In this document: positions 1 to 8,281 of the stretch, in pieces | How positions within the stretch are numbered: position 1 is the stretch's first letter | Layout: every line of letters begins with the position of its first letter | Source of the DNA: Cerasicoccus maritimus | GTDB lineage: Bacteria > Verrucomicrobiota > Verrucomicrobiia > Opitutales > Cerasicoccaceae | Length of the DNA stretch: 47,687 bases | Assembly: GCA_031296935.1 (NCBI GenBank) | Contig: JAVDPD010000018.1 | Span: 1-47,687, forward strand | Direction of reading: 5' to 3' | The notes under the pieces: model-generated | Databases searched by the model: none | Told to the model about the DNA's origin: nothing | What the model saw: only the letters and a program-made list of their open reading frames with translations | Position numbers and translations under genes: made by a program

Positions 1-154
1 CCTGCCACCAAAGCAAAGCTTTGGAAACGAGATGCTGGTGCATCTCATGGCGAGAGGCAAGTTCGGGAGCTACAGGCGCAAAAATAGACCACGCAGCTTC
101 CAACTGCTCGACAGACACAATTTCTAAAGAAAACGGTAAAAGCCGACAGTTTAC

Positions 155-586
155 TCAGAGCTTCGACTTAAATTGGTCGCGCACAGCTTTGGTTTGCAGG
201 GCCCAGATGGCGTAGCCACCAGCAATGAGCATGAGCGCGCTGAGTAGCCAGAACATGAGCAGTTGAGTGGTCGTGGCGCCGGAGAGCGCATCGGGCGTCT
301 TGAGGATCATGAATATTTTGCCGGCGGTGAAGATCACGAAGACATAGGCACACGAGAGGGCGAAGGTGCGCCACATGGCCTTGCGCTTAAGGAGACCCCA
401 GCCGACCACGAGGAAGACCATCAGGAAGTTTGGTGCCGCCAGCGGCTCGTTGACGAAGGATTCGATGGTCTGGATCAGCGCAAGCACGCCGATGAAAATG
501 AATGCCCACGCCACATAGGTAAGGTGGTTGATGGGTTTCTTCTCGATGACAGTTTCCGTTTTCGCAGGTTTGGGTTCGTCAGCCAT
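155..586 (-). CDS. Small four-helix membrane protein of unknown function
   Basis: A 143-residue protein that I do not recognise. It has a charged, lysine-rich cytoplasmic N-terminus (residues 1-20) followed by four hydrophobic stretches at about residues 22-42, 52-68, 73-95 and 107-130, so it is almost certainly an inner-membrane protein. The C-terminus is short and basic. The ATG at 586 is the first start in the frame and precedes the charged N-terminus, which makes it a sensible choice. It stands alone: the next gene on this strand (the LysR regulator) ends 244 bases upstream, and the gap holds the hairpin element at 656-816. No catalytic motif is visible, so no function is proposed. Confidence 0.8.
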   Translation of the reverse strand: MADEPKPAKTETVIEKKPINHLTYVAWAFIFIGVLALIQTIESFVNEPLAAPNFLMVFLVVGWGLLKRKAMWRTFALSCAYVFVIFTAGKIFMILKTPDALSGATTTQLLMFWLLSALMLIAGGYAIWALQTKAVRDQFKSKL

Positions 587-655
587 TGTTGCAAGCTTGT
601 CGAAAAGAGCGATGAGGGCTAGTTCAAATTTCCCTACCGGGTTGATGTGAATTAA

Positions 656-816
656 GAGGGCGTCTAAAAACTCAAGTGGTCTTCGCCGGAGTGCGTCTTC
701 GAGGTCAAAATATCATTTCTTCATCTCGACGAAACTGGTTTCGCCTCGATTCAGAAGCCGAAATTTTGCCTCTCGAATACATCTCGCCGACTCGATCAGA
801 CTTTTTAGACGCCCTC
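656..816. mobile_element. MITE-like hairpin element with TAA target duplication
   Basis: The ends are perfect 15-bp inverted repeats, GAGGGCGTCTAAAAA (656-670) and its complement (802-816), and the element is flanked by direct TAA repeats at 653-655 and 817-819. The whole 161 bp forms one long imperfect palindrome with its tip near CGAAACTGGTTTCG, since the reverse complement aligns to the forward strand along most of its length. There is no coding capacity. Ends plus a 3-bp TNA-type duplication fit a non-autonomous element; mobilisation by an IS5-group transposase is inference. It sits 13 bases past the LysR stop codon. Confidence 0.7.
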
Positions 817-829
817 TAAGAGCCATCAG

Positions 830-1762
830 TTATGCGTATTCTAATAGGTTGCGGCCTAGCAGGCGTTCTTTGGCTTCGAGGCAGAGCCCAATGAAGGTTT
901 CCTCAAACAAAGTCAGCTCGTGCTGGCGCGCCCAGTAGAAGCGCCAGTTGCGCTTAGGCCCGCCATCAGTGATCGGGCGGAATTGCAAGCTGCCGATAGA
1001 TTCATCGGCTCCGGCGACCCACTTGGGCGCAAAGGCCAAGCCCTGGCCGATCTTCACCATTTCCAAAATAGCCTCCATGCTGCCGACTTCGATCATTTCG
1101 GCGGGGCGGACGCCCTGGCTGTGGAGCTTTTCCTTGATGATGGCGTCGGCAGGATTGTTGCCACCGTAGAGGTGAAGCGTTTCGCCGCTAAGATCGTTGA
1201 GGTCGACTTTGTCTTTTTCCGTGAGTGAGTGAAAGGGAGGCATCGCCACGAGCAGTTCGTCTTGAAACCAATCCAGTGACTCCAAGTCGGATGCCTCGGA
1301 GCCAATGCCAAAGGCGAGGACTAGATCGACTTCGTTGTGGCGCAGGCGTTCGATATTGAGGGTGCTGGGCGCGGGACTGATGCTGATCGTGCAGCTGGGA
1401 AAGCTTTGCTTGAACTCACGAATGATCTCCGGCAGCACCAAGTGCGAGCAGGCAGGCGTCGCGCCGACACGCAAACGACCGCGGCCCCAGCCATCGAAGT
1501 TGCCAATGCGTTCACGCATGGATTCCAGACGGGCAAGGATTTCGGTGGCTTCGCGGATAATGTATTCGCCGGGTTCGGTGGGGCGAATGCGGCGGCCTTC
1601 ACGCTCAAAGAGGCGATGGCCGACGTCGTTTTCCAGCGCCTTAACCGCGTGGCTGACCGCTGATTGCGTTAAATGGAGTGACTTCGCTGCTTCGGTAAAG
1701 CTCCGGGTTCGGGCGACCGCAACGATGGTCATCAGTTGTCTTGTGTCCAGTGGCGCAATCAT
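830..1762 (-). CDS. LysR-family transcriptional regulator of the nitrate locus
   Basis: A 310-residue LysR-type regulator of normal family length. The winged helix-turn-helix lies at about residues 5-65, with the typical stretch SFTEAAKSLHLTQSAVSHAV around 21-40, followed by an effector-binding domain starting near GRLRVGATPA. The frame is open 69 bases further upstream, but the ATG at 1762 gives the canonical short N-terminus before the HTH. It is divergent from the NasS-like gene. The start codon touches a plus-strand ATG at 1761, and only 34 bases separate it from the preferred start of that gene (1797). LysR proteins such as NtcB activate nitrate assimilation genes in cyanobacteria, so control of this locus is a reasonable inference from position. 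The effector is unknown. Confidence 0.9.
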   Translation of the reverse strand: MIAPLDTRQLMTIVAVARTRSFTEAAKSLHLTQSAVSHAVKALENDVGHRLFEREGRRIRPTEPGEYIIREATEILARLESMRERIGNFDGWGRGRLRVGATPACSHLVLPEIIREFKQSFPSCTISISPAPSTLNIERLRHNEVDLVLAFGIGSEASDLESLDWFQDELLVAMPPFHSLTEKDKVDLNDLSGETLHLYGGNNPADAIIKEKLHSQGVRPAEMIEVGSMEAILEMVKIGQGLAFAPKWVAGADESIGSLQFRPITDGGPKRNWRFYWARQHELTLFEETFIGLCLEAKERLLGRNLLEYA

Positions 1763-1777
1763 GGCATGGAACTGGCT
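1762..1777 (+). promoter_or_regulatory. Candidate sigma-54 promoter of the NasS-like gene
   Basis: TGGCATGGAACTGGCT matches TGGCAYRNNNNTTGCW with one mismatch (TGGC for TTGC) and correct -24 GG to -12 GC spacing. Predicted transcription would start near 1788, only 9 bases before the ATG at 1797. It overlaps the start codon of the divergent LysR gene, so this is the weakest of the three such sites; it gains weight because nrtA and the DmsBC gene carry similar ones. Confidence 0.4.
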
Positions 1778-1796
1778 AGCAATCGCCATACCATTC

Positions 1797-2804
1797 ATGG
1801 CGCTTACTGCAAATAATGCTAATACGATCAAAATCGGATTGGTGCGGCTACTTGACGCCGCGCCATATATTTTGGCGGGTGAGCTTGGCTACTATCAAGA
1901 GGCCGGGCTAAACGTGAAACTTACCTGGGAGCTCGGGTGGGCCACAGTTAAGCACAAAATTGCTTATGGGGAACTGGATGCTGCGCACGGCCTAGCGCCT
2001 TTGCCGATGGCGATCTCAATTGGTTACGAAGTTGCCGCTCGCCCCTGCGAGGCGCTGATGGTCACCAGCCGCTTGGGCAATGCGATTACGTTGTCGAATA
2101 ATATACGTGCGCGTGGCGTGCAGACTGCCGATGATTTTCGGGCGGAAGTGCGCTCCATGCGGGGACAGCGCCTCTACAAGCTTGGTGTCGTTTCGCTGGA
2201 TTCCTGTCACTACTTTCTAATGAGGCAATGGCTAACCAGCATCCGCCTCGACCCCTCGAAGGATGTTAAAATCGTGGTGATTCCACCTGGTCAGGCCGTG
2301 CGTAACCTCCGGGCAGGCACGCTGGATGGTTATTGCGTAGGCGAACCCTGGAACAGCCTGGCTGTCCGCGAGGGCTTGGGTTGGACGGTGGCAGTGAGTC
2401 ATGATCTCGCGCCAAATCATCCAGAAAAAGTTCTGCTCGCTCTTACATCCAAGATTAAGGAGCGACCGAAGCAATATGAAGCCTTGGTTGGCGCTCTGCA
2501 AAAGGCCTGCGCTTATTGTGCGGACCCGGAAAACATTGTCCGGGTTTCCCGGCAAATGCGTCGAGTTCAGATTTTGGGTAGTACGGCGCAGGGGGCAGAG
2601 AAAATTTTGCGTGGAGAATATGACCGAGGTGGTGGACTAGGCTCCCTGCCAGAGCCGGTCATCGATTTTTGTGCCAATGGCCAAACGCAAATCACCGCAG
2701 CGGATGTCGCCTGGATCACGCTCAGCGCCAAGCAGGCCGAGTGGAGTGGGGTGCCCACGCACACAATTATGGATGCCGCTTCGAGCGCTTATCCATCGAA
2801 TTGA
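1797..2804 (+). CDS. NasS/NrtA-family nitrate-binding protein without signal peptide
   Basis: A 335-residue member of the NrtA/CmpA/NasS substrate-binding family. It shows the family landmarks IKIGLVRLLDAAPY near the N-terminus, LDAAHGLAPLPMA, and [19 protein letters not shown]. With the start at 1797 the domain begins about ten residues after Met and there is no signal peptide, which is the layout of the cytoplasmic nitrate sensor NasS rather than of a transport protein. An in-frame ATG at 1761 would add a hydrophobic N-terminus (MAWNWLAIAIPFMALTANNA) that could act as a weak export signal, but it lacks basic residues and would overlap the LysR start. NasS normally holds the antiterminator NasT; no NasT/ANTAR gene is in this window. 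Its place next to the LysR gene suggests a sensor role, which is inference. Confidence 0.82.
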   Translation: MALTANNANTIKIGLVRLLDAAPYILAGELGYYQEAGLNVKLTWELGWATVKHKIAYGELDAAHGLAPLPMAISIGYEVAARPCEALMVTSRLGNAITLSNNIRARGVQTADDFRAEVRSMRGQRLYKLGVVSLDSCHYFLMRQWLTSIRLDPSKDVKIVVIPPGQAVRNLRAGTLDGYCVGEPWNSLAVREGLGWTVAVSHDLAPNHPEKVLLALTSKIKERPKQYEALVGALQKACAYCADPENIVRVSRQMRRVQILGSTAQGAEKILRGEYDRGGGLGSLPEPVIDFCANGQTQITAADVAWITLSAKQAEWSGVPTHTIMDAASSAYPSN

Positions 2805-2903
2805 TCTAATTTCTGCGGAAACTTCACGCTAATTGGCGTTTGGACCCCCGCGCAGATGTGGACCCGTGGTTTGCATCAGGATTTTTACTATAGACCTGCG
2901 GTT

Positions 2904-2925
2904 GGCCATGCTTGGTTTCATGGCC
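2904..2925. repeat. Inverted repeat in the nrtA upstream region
   Basis: GGCCATG (2904-2910) and CATGGCC (2919-2925) form a perfect 7-bp inverted repeat with an 8-bp spacer. The segment TTGGTTTCATGGCCT within it resembles TTGGTTTCAAGGGCCT at 8090-8105, upstream of the other sigma-54-like promoter. It lies about 190 bp before the nrtA promoter, a distance suitable for an activator site. The rest of the 2805-3184 gap shows no gene. Confidence 0.4.
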
Positions 2926-3111
2926 TGCATAAAATTTAGCATAAACGTGACTCAGCTGTGCTATTTTAAACATGAGGCTTGTTCATGATTTTGCTGAAAA
3001 CAGGGTCGAGGATTCCATGTCTAGGTTTTATGCGGCATTCAGGATGTATGAATCCATTTCATGTGTCACATGAGATTATTAGGCCAGCGATTCTGGGGTA
3101 TAAATCGGAAT

Positions 3112-3127
3112 TGGCATTCATGGTGCA
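3112..3127 (+). promoter_or_regulatory. Candidate sigma-54 promoter of nrtA
   Basis: TGGCATTCATGGTGCA has the TGGCA -24 block and TGCA -12 block at exact sigma-54 spacing, with mismatches at the R position and the first T of TTGC. Transcription would begin near 3138, giving a leader of about 47 bases before the nrtA start at 3185. That leader is too short for a two-hairpin NasT antiterminator leader. Confidence 0.55.
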
Positions 3128-3184
3128 ATATATTGGCACGAACCGCAAAACACTCACTGCAATTTGTCAATAGACACCACACTT

Positions 3185-4546
3185 ATGAAACGCACGATTA
3201 TCAACACTGCCGCCATCGTTGCCCTTGGCGTCACCTCGGTTTTTGCCGACTTAGACCTCGAAAAGGATGAGCTGAAATTCGGCTTCATTAAACTCACGGA
3301 CTGCGCGCCGCTCGTTATTGCGAAGGAAAAGGGTTTCTTCGAAGATGAAGGCATTCAGGCTGAAGTTATTGCGCAGCCGAACTGGAAGACGCTGCTCGAC
3401 AACGTGATCAACGGCAATCTGGACGGCGCACACATGCTTTCCGGTCAGCCGATCGCGGCCACGATTGGCATCGGCACCCAAGCTGACGTTATCACCGCCT
3501 TCACGATGGACTTGAATGGCAACGGCATCACCGTTTCCAACGCCATCTGGGAAGAAATGCAATTCAACGACCCGGACCTCGACACCCCTACGCCGAAGCA
3601 CCCGATTTCCGCCAAGGGCCTCAAGCCGATCGTCGATGAAAAGCTTGATGCTGGTGAAAAGCTCCAGATGGGTATGGTTTTCCCGGTTTCTACTCACAAC
3701 TACGAGCTCCGTTACTGGTTGGCAGCATCGGACATCCACCCGGGCATGTATACCGAGTCTGACACTGGTGGCCGCACCGACGCTCAAGTTGAGCTTTCCG
3801 TGACGCCTCCCCCCATGATGCCGACCGTGCTTGAAGCTGGTAACATTCAAGGCTACTGCGTGGGCGAGCCGTGGAATCAGCAAGCGGTTGCCAAGGGCAT
3901 CGGCGTGCCGGTGACCACCAACTACGACGTGTGGAAGAACAACCCGGAAAAGGTATTCGGTGTAACCAAGGAATGGAACGCCGCTAACCCGAACACCCAC
4001 ATCGCTGTGGTCAAGGCCCTGATCCGCGCTGGTAAGTGGCTCGACGAAAAGGACGCCGACGGCAACTTCGTCAACCGCGAAGAAGCAGTCCGCATTCTTT
4101 CCCAGCCGAACTACGTTGGCGCCGACTACGACGTCATCAAGAACTCCATGACCGGCACCTTCATCTTCCAAAAGAGCGACGTCCGCAAGATGCCCGAGTT
4201 CAACGTGTTCTTCGACCACTACGCGACTTACCCCTGGTATAGCGACGGTATTTGGTTCCTCACGCAAATGCGCCGCTGGGGTCAGATCACTGAGTCCAAG
4301 CCCGCCAGCTGGTATTTTGACACCGTGCAGAAGGTTTACCAACCGGACATTTACCTACAGGCCGCCACACTGCTCCTCGAAGAAGGTCTCATCGAAAACA
4401 GCGATGTGCCGTGGAACACCGATGGCTACAAGCCTGCGACCACCGAGTTCATTGATGGTGTAGAGTATGATGGCCGTGATCCAATTGGCTACATCAACAG
4501 CCACAAGATCGGCAACAAGGATGCTGAAGGTCTCGCCTCCAAGTAA
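3185..4546 (+). CDS. nrtA: Nitrate ABC transporter, periplasmic substrate-binding protein
   Basis: A 453-residue binding protein of the NrtA/CmpA family that should capture nitrate, and possibly nitrite, outside the cytoplasmic membrane. Residues 1-21 ([21 protein letters not shown]) form a clear Sec signal peptide ending in VFA; the mature protein begins [13 protein letters not shown]. Family landmarks include [37 protein letters not shown] and [19 protein letters not shown]. The frame is open 21 bases upstream (a start at 3164), but the ATG at 3185 gives the proper signal peptide. It heads the transporter operon and is preceded by a sigma-54-like promoter. A GC-rich hairpin follows the gene. 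The closely related bicarbonate protein CmpA cannot be excluded from sequence alone; the adjacent reductase genes argue for nitrate. Confidence 0.92.
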   Translation: MKRTIINTAAIVALGVTSVFADLDLEKDELKFGFIKLTDCAPLVIAKEKGFFEDEGIQAEVIAQPNWKTLLDNVINGNLDGAHMLSGQPIAATIGIGTQADVITAFTMDLNGNGITVSNAIWEEMQFNDPDLDTPTPKHPISAKGLKPIVDEKLDAGEKLQMGMVFPVSTHNYELRYWLAASDIHPGMYTESDTGGRTDAQVELSVTPPPMMPTVLEAGNIQGYCVGEPWNQQAVAKGIGVPVTTNYDVWKNNPEKVFGVTKEWNAANPNTHIAVVKALIRAGKWLDEKDADGNFVNREEAVRILSQPNYVGADYDVIKNSMTGTFIFQKSDVRKMPEFNVFFDHYATYPWYSDGIWFLTQMRRWGQITESKPASWYFDTVQKVYQPDIYLQAATLLLEEGLIENSDVPWNTDGYKPATTEFIDGVEYDGRDPIGYINSHKIGNKDAEGLASK

Positions 4547-4575
4547 TCTTTTCTAACTAAAAGTATATGTCCCTG

Positions 4576-4606
4576 GGTCCGGCGGCTGCCTTTATGCCGC
4601 CGGGCC
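4576..4606 (+). promoter_or_regulatory. Intercistronic hairpin between nrtA and nrtB
   Basis: An 11-bp GC-rich stem (4576-4586 with 4596-4606, one G-U pair) with a 9-base loop directly after nrtA, without a following T tract. Such hairpins after binding-protein genes commonly protect the upstream message or partially stop transcription, so that the binding protein is made in excess of the membrane parts. Its role here is inferred. Confidence 0.6.
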
Positions 4607-4648
4607 TTCGGAACCACTATTCAATTTCACCTGACGCTGACCGTTTCC

Positions 4649-6211
4649 ATGAAATTTAAAATTCTCAAAGCTCTCGACGTCGCTGGCCTTCAGGTCTTCG
4701 ATCCAGTCGTTCGTCTCATCTGTGGCGAAAATCCGCCGGAGCAAGTTCGCAAGATTCTGCTCTTCATTGGCGTGCCGATTGTAACGTTTATTGTCTTCCT
4801 TGGCGTATGGACCTACCTGGCGCCGCGACACACCACCAAGGCCGGCGAAGTGCCGACTCCCGGAGTGGTGAAAAGTGCTGCGGACGGCATTTGGACATTT
4901 CACGTTCGTGAAAACCAGAAAGCCACTGACTTTCTGCTGGAGGGGGATGCGCGCGAGGCTGCATTGACTGCTGTCGAAGCGCGCATCGCTGAGCTCGAGC
5001 CGCTGGCCGCCGCCGCCAAAGTGAAGCTCGATGAACTTGATGCTGCCGCCAAGGCCAAGATTGACGCCGAAGCCGCGCCCTTGCAGGAGCAATACAAGGA
5101 AATGCGCAAGACTTCACGCGATGAAAACAAGGCGACCAAGGCTGCCTTGATTGCCGAAGCCGATAAGCTTCCCGTTAATGATGCCGCAGCTCGCGATGCA
5201 TTTCTGGCCAAGGTTGCTGCCTTCGACCTCAAGCAAGAAGCCGACAAGCAGGCGCAAAAAGATTTCAAGGCCAAGATCGACGCGGCCTACACGACAAAGT
5301 TCCCGGAAATGGAAGCTGTTCGTTCGGAATACAATGGCTACGAAGAAGAGCTTCAATACTTGAGCAAGCGCCTCGACTACCTGACTGGGGACAATCAGTC
5401 GCTCAAGATCGCTGGCGAATCGACAGAGCTCAACGAGCTGGAAGCAACGTTTCTCACTGCCGAAGGTGGAAAGGCTACTTTCGCCGCTGCGGAAAAAGTC
5501 CTTAAAAAGCAAGAAGCCATCACGCGTATTTCCGACAGCGAATACTCTCGCCCGTGGACCTTCCCGCGCCAGATTGCGCGTAGTGTCTGGTGTGTGTTTG
5601 TCGGCTTCTTCATTGGCACCGCCATCGCTGTGCCGCTAGGCGTCGTTTGTGGATTGAGTCGCGTCTGCATGGCCGCGTTGACTCCGCTCATCGCGCTTTT
5701 CAAACCGGTGTCGCCGATCGTCTGGCTGCCGATTGTTTTCATTATCGTTGGCGGATTCATCTCCGACCCGGAGCTCGCACCCGTTCACCCGGCATTCCTT
5801 TCCTCGGCGATCACGGTGGCGCTCTGCTCACTCTGGCCGACGCTGGTCAACACCGCGCTCGGTGTGGCTTCCGTTGAGAAAGACCACGTGAACGTGGCCC
5901 GCGTGCTGCGCCTCGGCTTCTTCAGCCGCCTCTTTAAAATCGTCCTGCCTTCCGCGCTGCCACTGATTTTCGCCGGCCTGCGCATCTCCCTCGGGGTGGG
6001 CTGGATGGTGTTGATCGCCGCCGAGCTGCTTTCCTCCAGTGAAGGCATTGGTAAGTTTGTTTGGGACATGTTCAACAACGGTTCCTCGCAGACCTTCGCC
6101 CAAATGTTCGTGGTGGTCTTCGTGGTCGGCGCAGTCGGCCTCTTGCTAGACCGCATCATGATTGTCCTCCAGCGCTCGGTTTCCTTCGATGGCGCTCCGA
6201 CGGCAATCTAA
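4649..6211 (+). CDS. nrtB: Nitrate ABC transporter permease with large coiled-coil insert
   Basis: A 520-residue membrane subunit, about twice the size of usual NrtB permeases. Residues 1-34 are cytoplasmic, a transmembrane helix spans about 35-58, and then an Ala/Lys/Glu-rich segment (about 88-295) with heptad character predicts long coiled coils. The canonical binding-protein-dependent permease domain follows from about residue 305 to the end, including the EAA-type loop around [19 protein letters not shown] and a LPSALP segment. In ordinary NrtB proteins the first helix is followed almost directly by the permease domain. The insert should lie on the periplasmic side if the first helix points outward, where it could contact the binding protein or the cell wall; this is inference. 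It is cotranscribed with the ATPase genes. Confidence 0.88.
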   Translation: MKFKILKALDVAGLQVFDPVVRLICGENPPEQVRKILLFIGVPIVTFIVFLGVWTYLAPRHTTKAGEVPTPGVVKSAADGIWTFHVRENQKATDFLLEGDAREAALTAVEARIAELEPLAAAAKVKLDELDAAAKAKIDAEAAPLQEQYKEMRKTSRDENKATKAALIAEADKLPVNDAAARDAFLAKVAAFDLKQEADKQAQKDFKAKIDAAYTTKFPEMEAVRSEYNGYEEELQYLSKRLDYLTGDNQSLKIAGESTELNELEATFLTAEGGKATFAAAEKVLKKQEAITRISDSEYSRPWTFPRQIARSVWCVFVGFFIGTAIAVPLGVVCGLSRVCMAALTPLIALFKPVSPIVWLPIVFIIVGGFISDPELAPVHPAFLSSAITVALCSLWPTLVNTALGVASVEKDHVNVARVLRLGFFSRLFKIVLPSALPLIFAGLRISLGVGWMVLIAAELLSSSEGIGKFVWDMFNNGSSQTFAQMFVVVFVVGAVGLLLDRIMIVLQRSVSFDGAPTAI

Positions 6212-6227
6212 CTCTGCACTGCAAAGT
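6211..6227. repeat. Dispersed 17-bp palindrome, copy 1
   Basis: ACTCTGCACTGCAAAGT begins on the last base of the nrtB stop codon. The two 8-bp arms are complementary except for one base, around a central C. Related copies lie at 13116, 14449, 30754, 35763 and 35781. This is the only copy outside a coding frame. Confidence 0.6.
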
Positions 6228-6249
6228 AACTTTTAACGACAAAGTTAAT

Positions 6250-7107
6250 ATGGCTTTCCTGGAAATGGAAAATGTCAGCGTGGGCTTCGGTCCGGAAGGT
6301 TCTCGGACCGAAGTCTTGCGCGACGCATCTCTCTCCGTTGAGGAGAATGAGTTCATCGCCGTAGTCGGATTCTCCGGCAGCGGCAAGAGCACCCTGGTTT
6401 CCCTGCTCACCGGCTTGCTGCGCCCCGATAGCGGCGTGATCAAGCTGAAGGGCAAGCCGGTAACCAAGCCCGGACCGCATCTTGGCATCGTGTTTCAAAA
6501 CTACTCGCTGTTGCCGTGGCTCTCGGTTTACGGCAATATCGAGCTCGCCGCCAAGCAGGTGTTCCCACACTATAGCAAGGCCCAGCGCAAGGAGCACGTG
6601 GAGCGCTACATCGAGATGGTTAGCCTCACGCCGGCCCGTAACAAAAAACCGAGCGAGCTCTCCGGCGGCATGCGCCAACGCGTTTCTCTGGCCCGCACGC
6701 TCTCGATGCAGCCCGAAGTGCTGGTCATGGACGAGCCGCTTTCTGCGCTCGATGCCTTGACCCGCGCCAACCTGCAAGACGAGCTCGTCCGCATCTGGGA
6801 AGAAGACAAGCGCACGGTGGTCATGATCACCAACGACGTTGACGAAGCTGTGCTGCTCGCCGACCGAATTGTCCCGTTGACTATGGGCCCGAGTGCTACG
6901 CTCGCCAGTGATTTCAAGGTTACGCTCGAACGTCCCCGCGACCGCACCACGTTGAACACCAACCCGGAGTTCAAGAAGCTGCGCAACGAGATTATCCACT
7001 TCATGACCGCCATGAACAAAGAGGCCAAGATGCTCCGCGTCGACAAAGGCCTGGCCATGCCGGACATTCAACCAATCGATTATTCCGCAACTAAGCGGTC
7101 CGCTTAA
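6250..7107 (+). CDS. Nitrate ABC transporter ATPase with Asn in place of the switch His
   Basis: A 285-residue ABC ATPase of the NrtC/NrtD type. It has Walker [10 protein letters not shown] (about 40-48), a Q-loop in [13 protein letters not shown], signature LSGGMRQR (from 137) and Walker B LVMDEP (D161, E162). The H-loop reads MITNDVDEA, with Asn195 where nearly all ABC ATPases have the catalytic switch histidine (ITHD). The partner ATPase downstream keeps the histidine, so the pair is probably an asymmetric heterodimer with one impaired ATP site. It lacks the binding-protein-like C-terminal domain of cyanobacterial NrtC. The ATG at 6250 is chosen because the ABC fold starts at once; the frame runs open further upstream inside nrtB. 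Confidence 0.9.
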   Translation: MAFLEMENVSVGFGPEGSRTEVLRDASLSVEENEFIAVVGFSGSGKSTLVSLLTGLLRPDSGVIKLKGKPVTKPGPHLGIVFQNYSLLPWLSVYGNIELAAKQVFPHYSKAQRKEHVERYIEMVSLTPARNKKPSELSGGMRQRVSLARTLSMQPEVLVMDEPLSALDALTRANLQDELVRIWEEDKRTVVMITNDVDEAVLLADRIVPLTMGPSATLASDFKVTLERPRDRTTLNTNPEFKKLRNEIIHFMTAMNKEAKMLRVDKGLAMPDIQPIDYSATKRSA

Positions 7108-7135
7108 AACACTCAATCATCAACGCTGACATCTC

Positions 7136-7999
7136 ATGATTGACGACAGATATGTAGAAATTTCCAACCTCGTTAAGGCCTATCCGAATCCCTTCGGTGA
7201 AGCCGTGAAGGTTGTCGACGGGTTTAACCTGACCATTAAAAAGGGCGAAGTGATCGGTGTGATCGGTCACTCTGGCTGCGGTAAGTCCACGGTGCTGACC
7301 ATGGTTGCCGGGCTCAATGAGATATCGGACGGCGGCATCGTCGTGGCCGGTAAGGAAATTGACGGTCCTGGTCCCGACCGTGCGGTGGTTTTCCAGGCAC
7401 CCTGTTTGCTGCCTTGGATGACGGCCTACCAAAATGTCATGATGGGCGTGAAGCAGGTTTACCCACACGCCTCGAAGCAACAGCGCCGCGTCATTGTGGA
7501 ATATTCGCTGAGCGTAGTCGGTCTCGCCGACGCCATGCACAAGTATCCGCGTGAGCTCTCCGGCGGCATGCAGCAACGCGTCGGCATCGCCCGCGCCATT
7601 GCACTGAAGCCCAAGGTGCTGCTCCTCGATGAGCCCTTCGGCCGTTTGGATTCGCTAACCCGCATGGAGCTTCAGGACGTGATCCTCGGCATTCTCGACC
7701 GGGAAAAGATCACTACGATGATCATCACCCACGACCCGGACGAAGCCATTTTCATGTGCGACCGTATCTGCATGATGACGAATGGACCGCGTGCAAAGGT
7801 CGGGCAGGTGATGACCGTTGATTTCGAGCGACCACGCAGCCGCGAAGAGATCATGGAGACGGATCAATTTTACGCCTATCGCCAACGCCTGCTACAGTTC
7901 CTCGATGACTGTGAGGCCGAAAAGCATGGGGGTGGCCCAATCCGCTTTGATACGGAAGAGGCTCCGACAGAATCCGGAGTCGCACCCGCCGCTTCATAG
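7136..7999 (+). CDS. Nitrate ABC transporter ATPase (canonical site)
   Basis: A 287-residue ABC ATPase of the NrtC/NrtD type that pairs with the preceding ATPase to drive nitrate import. Walker A is GHSGCGKST (about 44-52), the Q-loop lies in [12 protein letters not shown], the signature is LSGGMQQR, Walker B is LLLDEP, and the H-loop [10 protein letters not shown] has the normal histidine. The motif [11 protein letters not shown] after the H-loop is typical of nitrate/bicarbonate ATPases. It begins 28 bases after the previous stop and ends the transporter operon. A Glu/Pro/Ala-rich tail of about 25 residues follows the conserved domain. Since the two ATPases are similar, NrtC and NrtD symbols cannot be assigned with certainty. 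Confidence 0.92.
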   Translation: MIDDRYVEISNLVKAYPNPFGEAVKVVDGFNLTIKKGEVIGVIGHSGCGKSTVLTMVAGLNEISDGGIVVAGKEIDGPGPDRAVVFQAPCLLPWMTAYQNVMMGVKQVYPHASKQQRRVIVEYSLSVVGLADAMHKYPRELSGGMQQRVGIARAIALKPKVLLLDEPFGRLDSLTRMELQDVILGILDREKITTMIITHDPDEAIFMCDRICMMTNGPRAKVGQVMTVDFERPRSREEIMETDQFYAYRQRLLQFLDDCEAEKHGGGPIRFDTEEAPTESGVAPAAS

Positions 8000-8026
8000 T
8001 TAGGCAAGCTGCCCGGAACTAGTCAT

Positions 8027-8105
8027 TTGAAACCGCTGATGAATTTCAACCATGTCTAAAAATTTCATCAGTCAGAGTGTTTCGAATGGTTGGTTTCAAG
8101 GGCCT
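8027..8105. promoter_or_regulatory. Inverted repeats upstream of the reductase operon
   Basis: Within the 282-bp gap after the transporter operon, TTGAAACC (8027-8034) and GGTTTCAA (8092-8099) are an 8-bp inverted repeat enclosing a second imperfect one, CTGATGAA (8036-8043) with TTCATCAG (8064-8071). The right outer arm belongs to TTGGTTTCAAGGGCCT, similar to a segment 200 bp upstream of the nrtA promoter. These may be activator sites or, for the inner hairpin, the end of the transporter transcript. Confidence 0.35.
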
Positions 8106-8231
8106 CACTACTCGATTTTTTGCAGCTCGCTGATGTCTTTAAGTATTCATGTGGGCTTCAAGTCCTAATGAATGGGATTCATGGATTGCGTGAGTAATTC
8201 GAACACCGACACCGTGGTCGTTTGGGCCATT

Positions 8232-8247
8232 TGGCATATCCGCTGCA
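8232..8247 (+). promoter_or_regulatory. Candidate sigma-54 promoter of the reductase operon
   Basis: TGGCATATCCGCTGCA matches TGGCAYRNNNNTTGCW with one mismatch (CTGC for TTGC) and exact -24/-12 spacing. Transcription would start near 8258, 24 bases before the ATG at 8282. It is the best of the three sites of this type in the nitrate locus. Confidence 0.6.
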
Positions 8248-8281
8248 TAAATACCGGCATCCAAGTTTTTCATTGATCTAG

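Noticed and set aside
1..154. Small plus-strand frame at 21-215 and two short hairpins
   Set aside because: No homology or ribosome site; it runs over the end of the minus-strand membrane protein gene.
3134..3146. A second TGGCAC just after the nrtA sigma-54 site
   Set aside because: The following GC is two bases too close for -24/-12 spacing.
3138..3184. NasT-type antiterminator leader before nrtA
   Set aside because: The leader is about 47 bases with no tandem hairpins or T tract.
3251..4342. Long open frame on the minus strand across nrtA
   Set aside because: It is a codon-bias shadow of nrtA with no family resemblance.
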